Source: Microbacterium esteraromaticum
GTDB taxonomy: Bacteria > Actinomycetota > Actinomycetes > Actinomycetales > Microbacteriaceae
Direction of reading: 5' to 3'
Length of the DNA stretch: 64,000 bases
Assembly (NCBI RefSeq): GCF_028747645.1
Contig: NZ_CP118100.1
Span: forward strand, 62,001-126,000
The notes beneath the pieces are model-generated. The model was not told where the DNA came from, ran no database searches, and saw nothing but the letters and a program-made list of their open reading frames with translations. The translations under genes were made by a program, and so were the position numbers. The stretch's first letter is position 1, and each line of letters starts with the position of its first letter. Below, one piece after another: positions 10,249 to 18,774 of the stretch.

Positions 10249-11187
10249 TCAGCCGCGGGTGACGTCCGCGAAGCGCTCGCGCAGCGGGTGATCCTGCCCC
10301 AACCCGGCGAGGGCCACGCATCCGTCCAGCCCAGATCCCCGGGGCGGCACGAACCGGGCATCCGGTCGCTCGGCGCGCACCGCATCGATGAAGGCGCCGC
10401 GGATAGCATCCGATCCGAACACCCCGCCGGCCGCGCCCACGGCGGCGTCGGCGGGAGCGTCGACGACACGCAGCGCGGCGGTGGCGGCCAGCGCCAGCTC
10501 AGCGGCCGCGTCGCGGCAGATGCGCTGCGCGACGGCATCGCCGGCCGCGGCGGCCTCGGCCACCTGCGCTGCGAACGATGCCACGGTGCGTACGCGATCG
10601 TGCGCCGCCTGTAGGTGCACGTAAGCGGTCTCGAGGTCGGGCCAGCGCTCCTGCATCGGCGCGGTCAGAGAGGTCGCGGGGCCGCGTCCGTCGTGGGCGC
10701 GCATGACGGCATCCAGCGCCTCGCGTCCGATCCAGAAGCCGCTGCCCGCATCGCCCATGATGTGACCCCAGCCGTCGACGCGCGCGGAGTGCTGCGGGCC
10801 GACGCCGAGCGTGACCACGCCGGTGCCGGCTGCGACGACGGTTCCGTACTGGTCGCCGAGCACGCCCAAGTACGAGGTGACCGAGTCGTGCGTGGCGACC
10901 ACGCGTCGCACGTCGGTGAGATCCGGATGCTGCAGCAGCGCTTCTGCTTCGGCATCGGCATCTGTCAGTCCCGACACCCCCAGCGAGACGGTGTGCGGTG
11001 CCGAGCCGGTCACCCGGATCACTTCGGCGACCACCGCCGCGAGCTGCGGAAGCAGCGGCTGGTTGGTGAACACTCCGGGGAACAGCCACTCCTGCACGGC
11101 GCCATCGGCGCTCAGCAACCGGGTCTTGATGCCGGTCTGGCCCGCGTCGACGGCGAGCAGCGGATACTGCGGGTGGTGCTCAGACAC
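10249..11187 (-). CDS. BadF/BadG/BcrA/BcrD-type ATPase, N-acetylglucosamine-kinase-like
   Basis: A 312-residue ASKHA-fold kinase. Phosphate-1 motif LLAVDAGQTGIKTRLL is near the N terminus; later come SLGVSGLTD, VVAAGTGVVTLG and WGHIMGDAGSGFWIGREAL, the set seen in eukaryote-type N-acetylglucosamine kinases and in BadF-family proteins. It probably phosphorylates an amino sugar or a related sugar in the cytoplasm. GTG 11187 is chosen because the motif starts soon after it and GAGAGGG precedes it; the open extension (MHLAANPSPPHQ) lacks family similarity. It stands alone beside the MoxR operon. The exact substrate is not readable. Confidence 0.8.
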   Translation of the reverse strand: MSEHHPQYPLLAVDAGQTGIKTRLLSADGAVQEWLFPGVFTNQPLLPQLAAVVAEVIRVTGSAPHTVSLGVSGLTDADAEAEALLQHPDLTDVRRVVATHDSVTSYLGVLGDQYGTVVAAGTGVVTLGVGPQHSARVDGWGHIMGDAGSGFWIGREALDAVMRAHDGRGPATSLTAPMQERWPDLETAYVHLQAAHDRVRTVASFAAQVAEAAAAGDAVAQRICRDAAAELALAATAALRVVDAPADAAVGAAGGVFGSDAIRGAFIDAVRAERPDARFVPPRGSGLDGCVALAGLGQDHPLRERFADVTRG

Positions 11188-11269
11188 GTCGTGCCCTCTC
11201 GGTTGGTGTGGCGGCGACGGGTTCGCGGCCAGATGCAAGCGTAAGACACGTCTCGCGCCCGCCCGCCGG

Positions 11270-12376
11270 TCAGAAGTCCGGGTACTCGCGCAGGCGCTCT
11301 TCGAACTCGGCGCGGTCCTGTTCGGGCAGCAGGTTTCGGGCGATGATCATCAACTGCACGCCCTCGACAGGTTCGCCGGTCTGCTGGGCGATCGCCTCTC
11401 GCTGCGTGCGGAACTCGCCCGTGGCGTCCTTCGAGAGGTCGTAGGTCGTGACATAGAACCGCAACGGGTCGGGATAGGTATCGGCGTAGTACTCCCACGT
11501 GTGCTGACGCTCGACATCCGCCGACCCGTAGAGCTTCGCGACCATGTCGTCTGAGAGGCCGCTGGCGGGCACGTTCAGCGGGTAGAGCCCCCACATGTCG
11601 TGCTCCATCAGCACCTGATCGATGATGATCATGATCTCGCGCTTGCGCTGGTTGTCGTGCACGGGCTCTGCGGTCGTCCAGGTCGGCGAGACGTATCTCT
11701 TGAGCATCGACTCACCGCCATAGCCGTTGCGTTCCGGGCTGACGTCGACCGCGCCGGCCTGCACCCAGGTGTAGCCGAGGCGTTCCGTGAGCCGTTCGCG
11801 CACCGCCGCCATCAGCTCGTCGCCCTGCCGCTGCACCTGTTCGAACGAGGGGCCGTTGAGCACGTCGTAGTTCGAGTGCTCGCGGACGCCAGGATACGCC
11901 TCTTCGTGCCGCTGCTGCTCGGACTTCGTGCCGTCGTAGGCCTGCGTCGCCGCCGAGCGCAGCGCACTCATCGCGCCGACCGTCGCCACGTTGAACACGA
12001 GCATGACGACGAGGGCGATCGCTCCCAGCATCCGCCCGCGTCGCGTGAGCAGCGCCGCGACGATCACTCCGATGACGAGCAGCTGCACGACCAGCAGAGA
12101 TATGCCGTAGATGGCATCTGTTCCGCCCGTCATCAGAAGCACCAGCAGGGTGACCGCGAACAGCGCCGCCGCGACGACGGCGGCGACACCGAGTGCACTG
12201 GTGCGTTTGGGTGCGTCGGGCGCGGTGTAGACGAGGTCGGCGGATGCCGGAGGCAGGCCGGCCGCGGCATCGAGTCCGGCCGAGGCGCGCCCCGGGCGCT
12301 GATAGCCGCCGGGCGGGGGAAGAGGCGGCGCACCCTCGGCGCCGCCGACGTATCTGCTGCGACGCTGGTCTACCAC
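11270..12376 (-). CDS. Membrane protein of the MoxR/VWA operon, unknown family
   Basis: A 368-residue protein that I do not recognise. The first 55 residues are proline-rich and cytoplasmic (PPLPPPGGYQRPG). Three hydrophobic segments follow (about residues 60-84, 88-112, 116-140), then an external domain of about 225 residues with WVQAGAVDVSPERNGYGGESM and the C-terminal end EERLREYPDF. The GTG start at 12376 overlaps the end of the upstream gene by 7 bases, so it is the last cistron of the MoxR operon. The position suggests a role in the same envelope process as the VWA proteins; nothing in the sequence shows a catalytic activity. Confidence 0.7.
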   Translation of the reverse strand: MVDQRRSRYVGGAEGAPPLPPPGGYQRPGRASAGLDAAAGLPPASADLVYTAPDAPKRTSALGVAAVVAAALFAVTLLVLLMTGGTDAIYGISLLVVQLLVIGVIVAALLTRRGRMLGAIALVVMLVFNVATVGAMSALRSAATQAYDGTKSEQQRHEEAYPGVREHSNYDVLNGPSFEQVQRQGDELMAAVRERLTERLGYTWVQAGAVDVSPERNGYGGESMLKRYVSPTWTTAEPVHDNQRKREIMIIIDQVLMEHDMWGLYPLNVPASGLSDDMVAKLYGSADVERQHTWEYYADTYPDPLRFYVTTYDLSKDATGEFRTQREAIAQQTGEPVEGVQLMIIARNLLPEQDRAEFEERLREYPDF

Positions 12377-13140
12377 GGCCGCTCCGTTCCGCCGCTGCCG
12401 CCGTCCTCGCCCAGCTGGTCCTCGCGTTCCTGCGCACCCTGATCGAGTCGGCTCTCGATGTCATCGAGATCACTCTGCGACGGCTGCTCCTGTTCGCCCT
12501 GCTCGGACGGCTGCCCGCCCTGCTCGGGGTTCTGCTGTTGCTTCTGCTGCTGACGCTGCTGGTTCTCGTCGAGGGTGTCACTCATGTCGCGGCTTGGATC
12601 GGGCGACTGGTTCTGTGCCTCGTCGCTGCGGCACTCGTCGGGTGTCTCGACGGTGATCTGCAGCGCCTGCCCGTAGAACTCGGCGGCCGATACGGCATCG
12701 CCGCCGGCCTGGGCCGCGTCACCCTGCCGTTCGATCACCAGCGACAGGTTGATGCGCACGTAGCAGACGTCCAGACCGGTCGCCAGGGGGAGTGCCGTCT
12801 CGAGGTGGTCGCGTGCCTCGGCGAGCTGTTCGGCGCCGGCCTGAGCTGTGCCGATGTTGTACGGCGCCTTGAACTGCTCGAAGCCGTTGAGCCAGGTCTG
12901 CCCGCGTGCTGCCGACTCGGATTCGGCGTACGACCCGGTGACGAACGAGCTGATCGACTGATGCGCGAACGCGTACATGCTCAACACCTTGCCGACCAGC
13001 AGCAGGCCGGCGAGCGTGAGGGGCAGGGTCGCGACCGCGACCCACCATCGGATGCGCCGACGGCGACGGTTGGCGGCGAGCAACAGCGCCGCCGCGTCGG
13101 CCCGCGTGGCGGGAGGCGTCGGATGCTGCGACGGCGTCAT
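12370..13140 (-). CDS. TPR-like membrane protein of the MoxR/VWA operon (BatC-like position)
   Basis: A 256-residue protein. One membrane helix lies at about residues 32-54 (WWVAVATLPLTLAGLLLVGKVL). An outside segment resembles a tetratricopeptide repeat (NIGTAQAGAEQLAEARDHLETALPLATGL). A C-terminal tail of about 90 residues is dominated by Gln, Glu, Ser and Asp (QQQKQQQNPEQ, EQGEQEQPSQ). In Bat operons a TPR protein (BatC/BatE) follows the VWA proteins, and this gene is in that place. It overlaps the VWA gene upstream by ATGA (13137-13140). I infer it is a scaffold partner of the VWA proteins. Confidence 0.7.
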   Translation of the reverse strand: MTPSQHPTPPATRADAAALLLAANRRRRRIRWWVAVATLPLTLAGLLLVGKVLSMYAFAHQSISSFVTGSYAESESAARGQTWLNGFEQFKAPYNIGTAQAGAEQLAEARDHLETALPLATGLDVCYVRINLSLVIERQGDAAQAGGDAVSAAEFYGQALQITVETPDECRSDEAQNQSPDPSRDMSDTLDENQQRQQQKQQQNPEQGGQPSEQGEQEQPSQSDLDDIESRLDQGAQEREDQLGEDGGSGGTERPW

Positions 13141-14174
13141 CGTGCACTCCTGTCCTCAGGCGCTGGGGCGGCACGGTCGATCGGGTGGTCGGCCGGGGCG
13201 AGAGCGCCGCGCAGGCGCGTGACCTGCATCGTCGCGCGCGCCAGCTCGACACCCAGCAGCAGCACGAGCACCAGGGCGAAGATCCAGTACAGCTCGATCA
13301 CGTTGCCCACCTCGCCCGACGACGCGTAGTCGACGGTGCTCGTGGGGGCCGGGGGCAGCACCAGGGGCACATCCGCCGCGCGGGGCTGGTACTCGATGCC
13401 GAGTTGCTCGGCGACCTGCTGCAGATGATCGTCGTCGCGCTTCGACAACGCCGGCTCGCCCCGGTACTGGATGTACTCGCCCTGGGCGGCGGTGCCGGTG
13501 GTGATGCGCATCGGGCCGCCCTCGGCGGTGCCGTACCCGAGCACCGCCCCGCCGTCGACGTACTTCGCGGCCGAGGCGAACGACTCGGGCGGGCCCGACG
13601 CGGTCTGCTCGCCGTCGCCCAGGTAGAACACCATGCGGCTGCGATCGGGCGCAGCCTCGGCTGCCGAGGAGAGGGTGTCTGCCAGCATCCGACTCGCGAT
13701 GCCGATCGATGACCCCCGCGACTGGTCGGTGACCTCGGGACTCATCACTTCCAGCGATGACATCAGCGCCGTGGCATCCGTGGTCAGCGGCAGGCGCAGC
13801 TGCGCCGCCGCGTCGAAGCTGATCAGTGCGAACCGCGCGCCCGGGTACTCGTCGACGATCGTCTGCACGTCGTCGCGGACGCCGTCGAGGCGGGGTGCGC
13901 CGTCGGCCCAGTCCTCGGCGACGATGCTCGCCGTCGTATCGACGACGAGCACGATGTCGGTGTCGGTCGCGAGGGTCTGCGATGAACCACCCGGGATGCC
14001 GGGACGCAACAGCATCACGAACACGACGACGATCATGCCGAGCCTCAGCAGCCATATGCTGCGACCGGCATGATCGCCCTTCCGTCCCTTGGCGAGGGCG
14101 AACACGGCGAGGGCCGCCAACGGCGTGCACAGCAGAATCAGCAGCAACGGATGCAGCACGGGCGTGAAGATCAC
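13137..14174 (-). CDS. VWA domain membrane protein 2 (BatB-like)
   Basis: A 345-residue protein with two N-terminal membrane helices (LHPLLLILLCTPLAALAVFAL; IWLLRLGMIVVVFVMLL), a von Willebrand factor A domain and a final helix near the C terminus (VIELYWIFALVLVLLLGVEL). The MIDAS first motif reads DIVLVVDTTASI, so the usual DxSxS is DxTxS; Thr replaces the first Ser and may still bind metal. GTG 14174 is supported by a GTGA overlap with the upstream stop (14171-14174), the same coupling seen across the operon. Likely a membrane partner for a MoxR-remodelled complex. Confidence 0.85.
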   Translation of the reverse strand: MIFTPVLHPLLLILLCTPLAALAVFALAKGRKGDHAGRSIWLLRLGMIVVVFVMLLRPGIPGGSSQTLATDTDIVLVVDTTASIVAEDWADGAPRLDGVRDDVQTIVDEYPGARFALISFDAAAQLRLPLTTDATALMSSLEVMSPEVTDQSRGSSIGIASRMLADTLSSAAEAAPDRSRMVFYLGDGEQTASGPPESFASAAKYVDGGAVLGYGTAEGGPMRITTGTAAQGEYIQYRGEPALSKRDDDHLQQVAEQLGIEYQPRAADVPLVLPPAPTSTVDYASSGEVGNVIELYWIFALVLVLLLGVELARATMQVTRLRGALAPADHPIDRAAPAPEDRSAR

Positions 14175-15157
14175 AGTCTCACCACCCACAGCAGAACGAC
14201 GAAGCCGAGGATCGCGACCAGCATCAGCGCCATCCACAGGTTCGGTGTGTCGACCCAGATCACCTGCGCTTGCCCCTGCAAGGCGCGGGCCTCCTGCTTC
14301 TGGATCTGAGCGACGATGTCGGCGACCGTGGTGGTGTCTCTCAGCGCGTAGGACTGCCCGCCGGTGATGGCGGCGGCCTGCGACAGCTGCGCGCTCACCT
14401 CGGCGTCCTTGCCCTGCACGGGATTGAGCGCGAACACCCGCACCTGTTGCGCCCTGGCGTACTGCGCGGCCTCCTCGACGGTGAGGATCGACGCGCCGGC
14501 GAGCTCATTGTCGGTCGCGAGGATCACCGAGCGGCTGCGCTCGTCGTCCAGGTGGTCGAAGCGCATCGTGCAGGCCGCGAGGCCATCGCCGATCAGCGAA
14601 GCGCCGGGCCCGTTGAGAGTGCCGACCCAGTGCTCGGGCGTCTCGTCGAGGTAGTCGAAGCTCTCGCGCATGCGCTGCAACTGATCACGGACGAACGCGT
14701 AATCGTCGGTGAGGGGGAAGATCTGCACCGGCGAACTGTTGAAGATCGTCAGACCGATGCGCTCGCCCTCGAAGCTGTCGAGCAGCTCATCGAACACGGT
14801 GAGCACCTCGACGTCGACCTCGGTCATCGATCCCGAGACATCCAGGCACAGCATGATGTCGCGACTGGTGTTGACCGGCTGCACGGTCTGCGCCGACATC
14901 GGCCGCGCGGCGACGACCCCGGCGAGCAGCGTCGCGATCACGCCGAGGGTGAGGATGCCCGATAGCGCCGCCATGCGGCGACCCACCGATGCGCGGAAGG
15001 CCGGAAGAGTGCGCAGTCGCTCGGCGCGTGAGACCAGCGCCGCCGGCGCCGCATCGCGCGTGGCGCGAGAACGCAGACCGAGGGCGACGCCGACCACGAT
15101 CGCGATCAGCACTACTGCCGCGGCGATCAGGATGACCCAGCTCGTGTTCAGTGCCAC
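14171..15157 (-). CDS. VWA domain membrane protein 1 (BatA-like)
   Basis: A 328-residue protein with an N-terminal helix (SWVILIAAAVVLIAIVVGVALGL), a second one at about 60-82, a VWA domain with intact MIDAS (DIMLCLDVSGSM; later VILATDNE) and a C-terminal helix (LWMALMLVAILGFVVLLWVV). Such proteins act with MoxR AAA+ ATPases in envelope stress tolerance or enzyme maturation. GTG 15157 overlaps the preceding gene by 10 bases; the longer open frame upstream is a shadow of that gene. Good partner for the MoxR and DUF58 proteins upstream. Confidence 0.88.
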   Translation of the reverse strand: MALNTSWVILIAAAVVLIAIVVGVALGLRSRATRDAAPAALVSRAERLRTLPAFRASVGRRMAALSGILTLGVIATLLAGVVAARPMSAQTVQPVNTSRDIMLCLDVSGSMTEVDVEVLTVFDELLDSFEGERIGLTIFNSSPVQIFPLTDDYAFVRDQLQRMRESFDYLDETPEHWVGTLNGPGASLIGDGLAACTMRFDHLDDERSRSVILATDNELAGASILTVEEAAQYARAQQVRVFALNPVQGKDAEVSAQLSQAAAITGGQSYALRDTTTVADIVAQIQKQEARALQGQAQVIWVDTPNLWMALMLVAILGFVVLLWVVRL

Positions 15158-15636
15158 GTCGTCACCACCGTGCGGGCGGCCTCGGCGCCGGCGATCGGAT
15201 CGATCGCGGGTCCGCGCTGGAAGATGCTGGGGTAGTAGTGGCGACGCAGCGCGTCGAGCAGTGCGGGCTGCACGCCGCGGGCGACCAGGTCGTCCAGGGC
15301 GAGCACCGGCGCTTCGAGCCCCGAGTACTCGTTGACGAATGAGCGGACGCAGCGGCTGAGCTCGAGGTTCGCTCTGCGGGCATCCGCGTTTCCGGATCGG
15401 TACGCGGTCTCGATGCGGTCCACCTCGGCGAGGTAGTCGGTGCGCAGGCGGGCGAGTACCGCCGAGGTCGGCGGCCGGTAGGGAGCGGCGCCCGGAACCG
15501 TGATGCTGCGTCGCGGCCGGGTCAGGAACAGCAGCAGCCAGGCGCCCAGCGCGAGCACGGCGAGGACGCCGAGGGTCAGCAGCAGCCATCCCCAGCCGTA
15601 CTGCACCGGAGGATAGAGCTCGTCAGAGGCGAGCAT
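15148..15636 (-). CDS. Small membrane protein between DUF58 and VWA genes
   Basis: A 162-residue protein with one N-terminal membrane helix (residues about 15-38, WLLLTLGVLAVLALGAWLLLF) followed by RPRR and a cytoplasmic, mainly helical domain (TDYLAEVDRIETAYRSG, LELSRCVRSFVNEYSG). Its place and layout match the DUF4381-like proteins found between DUF58 and VWA genes in proteobacterial MoxR operons, although I cannot confirm homology by eye. It overlaps DUF58 by 14 bases and VWA1 by 10. Confidence 0.75.
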   Translation of the reverse strand: MLASDELYPPVQYGWGWLLLTLGVLAVLALGAWLLLFLTRPRRSITVPGAAPYRPPTSAVLARLRTDYLAEVDRIETAYRSGNADARRANLELSRCVRSFVNEYSGLEAPVLALDDLVARGVQPALLDALRRHYYPSIFQRGPAIDPIAGAEAARTVVTTWH

Positions 15637-16504
15637 GCGACCTCCGATCCAGCATCGCCAACAGGGCGGGCACGGCCGTGTCGCGCGCCCCGAACTCGGC
15701 GTGCGTGATCTCCAACCGACGCAGCATCTCGTGGCGGCGGGCGGTATCGGCGGCCTCCTGCGCGGCGAGCTCGCTCAGCACAGCGGCATCCCCGTGCACG
15801 AAGTCGGGCACCGCCCAACCGGTGTCGACGTCGCGGCGGTGCGCGCGGACTGCCGCCACCGGATCGGCATCGCGCACGGTCAGCCACAGCACGTCGTGCT
15901 GCACCGAGAGCCGACGCAGCTGCCGCTCGGTCTCGTCGGCCACGGGCGCCTCATCCGTCACGATCACGACGATCATCCGCTTGGATATGTTGCGAGCGGC
16001 ATATGACAGCAGGGCGCGACGGTCGTTCGGTGCCGTGCTCTCGGTGGCGGCGCGATCGATCGTGCGCAGGGCCCGTTCGAGTGCGGCCTCACTGCCGCCC
16101 GGGGCGAGTCGGCGCACCCGATCGGCATCGCCGTACACGACCGAGAAGTCGTCGCCGTGACGCACGGTCAAGAATCCGAGCGCACCGGTCAGCAGCACCA
16201 GCAGCTCGCGCTTCGACCCCTCATCCTCGGCCAGCGCGTTCATGCCCCGACCGGAATCCACCAGAAAGAGCACGGTGTGCTTGCGAGTGGCCTTGGTGCG
16301 CTTGATCAGGGGTTCCCCATGCCGGGCCGTGGCCCGCCAGTCGATATCGCGCACGTGGTCGCCGTACTCGTAGGGTCGCAGATCCTCGAAGTCCAGGCTG
16401 CGCCCGCGCAGCAGCGACGCGTACGCACCGTCGAGCGCGTGCATCGACTTCTGCGACGAGTGGATGAAGAGTCGGCTCTTCACCTGGGTGACGAGGCTGG
16501 GCAT
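15623..16504 (-). CDS. DUF58 domain protein of the MoxR operon
   Basis: A 293-residue cytoplasmic protein. It contains the DUF58 signature around residues 40-68 (LDFEDLRPYEYGDHVRDIDW, RATARHGEPLIKR). The second half resembles a VWA fold without an intact MIDAS (HTVLFLVDSGRGMN). DUF58 proteins are always found next to MoxR ATPases and are thought to link the ATPase to its VWA clients. ATG 16504 lies only 8 bases after the MoxR stop. Confidence 0.9.
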   Translation of the reverse strand: MPSLVTQVKSRLFIHSSQKSMHALDGAYASLLRGRSLDFEDLRPYEYGDHVRDIDWRATARHGEPLIKRTKATRKHTVLFLVDSGRGMNALAEDEGSKRELLVLLTGALGFLTVRHGDDFSVVYGDADRVRRLAPGGSEAALERALRTIDRAATESTAPNDRRALLSYAARNISKRMIVVIVTDEAPVADETERQLRRLSVQHDVLWLTVRDADPVAAVRAHRRDVDTGWAVPDFVHGDAAVLSELAAQEAADTARRHEMLRRLEITHAEFGARDTAVPALLAMLDRRSHARL

Positions 16505-16512
16505 CGGGCGGG

Positions 16513-17592
<1,080 letters not shown>

Positions 17593-17668
17593 GTCTGTCA
17601 CCCGTACAGGGTAATCCGCCCGCAGCTGAGCGGGCCGAGTGATGGCATCACCCGCGAAGCGGGCTAGG

Positions 17669-17696
17669 TGTAGTTCCTCGGGAGGTTGTGAACGCG
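17669..17696 (+). repeat. IS481-family left inverted repeat
   Basis: A 28-base terminal repeat starting TGTAGTTCC and ending GTTGTGAACGCG. It matches the right repeat at 25 of 28 positions. Confidence 0.93.
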
Positions 17697-17708
17697 TGAC
17701 ATAGGGAA

Positions 17709-17763
17709 GACCTCCGGCAAGGATGTGGGTTACCACACTCGCATCTCTAAACCGGAGGTCTCC
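17709..17763 (+). promoter_or_regulatory. Hairpin hiding the transposase ribosome-binding site
   Basis: GACCTCCGG at 17709-17717 is the exact reverse complement of CCGGAGGTC at 17752-17760. The second arm holds the GGAGG ribosome-binding site just before the ATG at 17764. On transcripts that start outside the element the site would be paired, limiting transposase synthesis, as in other insertion sequences. This is inferred from sequence only. Confidence 0.6.
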
Positions 17764-18765
17764 ATGACTCACGCTAATGCTCCGTTGACGCCTGAGGGGC
17801 GCCGGCGTCTTGCCCTGTTGATAACTCGTGATGGGTGGTCGCTTCGGCGCGCTGCGGAGCGGTTTCAGTGCTCGCCGGCGACGGCGAAGCGGTGGGTGGA
17901 TCGGTGTCGGGCTGGGTTGCCGCTGACGGACCGCAGTTCGAAGCCGTGGAGGTCCCCGAATCAGTTGCCGCGCAAGACGGAGCGGCGCATCGTCGCGTTG
18001 CGGTTCACGCGTCGGTGGGGGCCGCATCGGATCGCATATCACCTGCGGTTGCATCGCTCGACGGTCGGACGGGTACTGGCCCGGTATGGGATGCCGAAGC
18101 TGACCGCCATCGATCAGTCCACCGGGTTGCCGGTACGCAAGCCCCAGCCGAAGCGGTACGAACTCAGCAAACCGGGGCAGTTGGTGCATGTGGACATCAA
18201 GAAGCAGGGCCGGATCCCGGACGGTGGCGGCTGGCGTATCCACGGGAGAGGGTCGATGCACGACCGAGCTGCCGGCGTCGTAAGAGGACGAGCGGCACGC
18301 GCCGGCGCGACGGGCTCCCGCGGCTACCGGTACCTGCACCACGCCGTCGACGACCACTCACGGGTGGCGTACTCGGAGATCCTCGACGACGAACGCAAAG
18401 AGACTGCGGCCGGGTTCTGGACTCGCGCGAACGCGTTCTTCGCCGGTATCGGCGTAACCGTCACCGCCGTGATGACGGACAACGGCGCGTGCTACCGATC
18501 ACACGCATTCGCCGAAGCGCTGGGCGACACAGTGAAGCACAAGTGGACCAAGCCCTACCGGCCGCAGACCAACGGGAAAGTCGAACGATTCAACCGCACC
18601 CTCGCCACGGAATGGGCCTACGCGAAGCCCTACACCAGCGAAGCCGAACGCACCGCCGCCTACGAAACCTGGCTACATCACTACAACCACCACAGACCAC
18701 ACACCGGCATCGGCGGCCAAGTCCCCTCCGCCCGCGTTCACAACCTCACGGGGAAGTACAGCTAG
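17764..18765 (+). CDS. IS481 family transposase
   Basis: A 333-residue DDE transposase. The N-terminal helix-turn-helix (WSLRRAAERFQCSPATAKRWVDRC) and a second one (RIAYHLRLHRSTVGRVL) precede the rve-type catalytic core: first Asp in QLVHVDIKK, second in VMTDNGACYRSHAF, Glu in QTNGKVERFNRTL. ATG 17764 follows GGAGG. The last sense codon begins with the final base of the element (18760), and the stop TAG at 18763-18765 lies in the flanking target duplication GCTAGG, so the element borrows its stop codon from the target. Confidence 0.95.
   Translation: MTHANAPLTPEGRRRLALLITRDGWSLRRAAERFQCSPATAKRWVDRCRAGLPLTDRSSKPWRSPNQLPRKTERRIVALRFTRRWGPHRIAYHLRLHRSTVGRVLARYGMPKLTAIDQSTGLPVRKPQPKRYELSKPGQLVHVDIKKQGRIPDGGGWRIHGRGSMHDRAAGVVRGRAARAGATGSRGYRYLHHAVDDHSRVAYSEILDDERKETAAGFWTRANAFFAGIGVTVTAVMTDNGACYRSHAFAEALGDTVKHKWTKPYRPQTNGKVERFNRTLATEWAYAKPYTSEAERTAAYETWLHHYNHHRPHTGIGGQVPSARVHNLTGKYS
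18733..18760 (+). repeat. IS481-family right inverted repeat
   Basis: A 28-base terminal repeat ending GGGGAAGTACA, lying inside the 3' end of the transposase gene. The element boundary is fixed by the adjoining GCTAGG duplication. Confidence 0.93.
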
Positions 18766-18774
18766 GCTCCGGCT

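Larger units (their letters stand above)
17663..18766 (+). mobile_element. Complete IS481-family insertion sequence with 6-bp target duplication
   Basis: The element spans 17669-18760 (1092 bp). Its ends are 28-base inverted repeats, 17669-17696 and 18733-18760, matching at 25 of 28 positions (TGTAxTTCC at the tips; GAGGTTGTGAACGCG inside). It is flanked by perfect direct repeats GCTAGG at 17663-17668 and 18761-18766, which fit the NCTAGN target preference known for IS481. One intact transposase gene is inside. Intact ends, target duplication and frame argue for a recent, possibly active insertion. It sits in the divergent space between moxR and the P450 gene. Confidence 0.95.

Noticed and set aside
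17593..18357. Upstream continuation of the moxR frame
   Set aside because: It runs through the insertion sequence on the opposite strand; the MoxR family begins near 17592.
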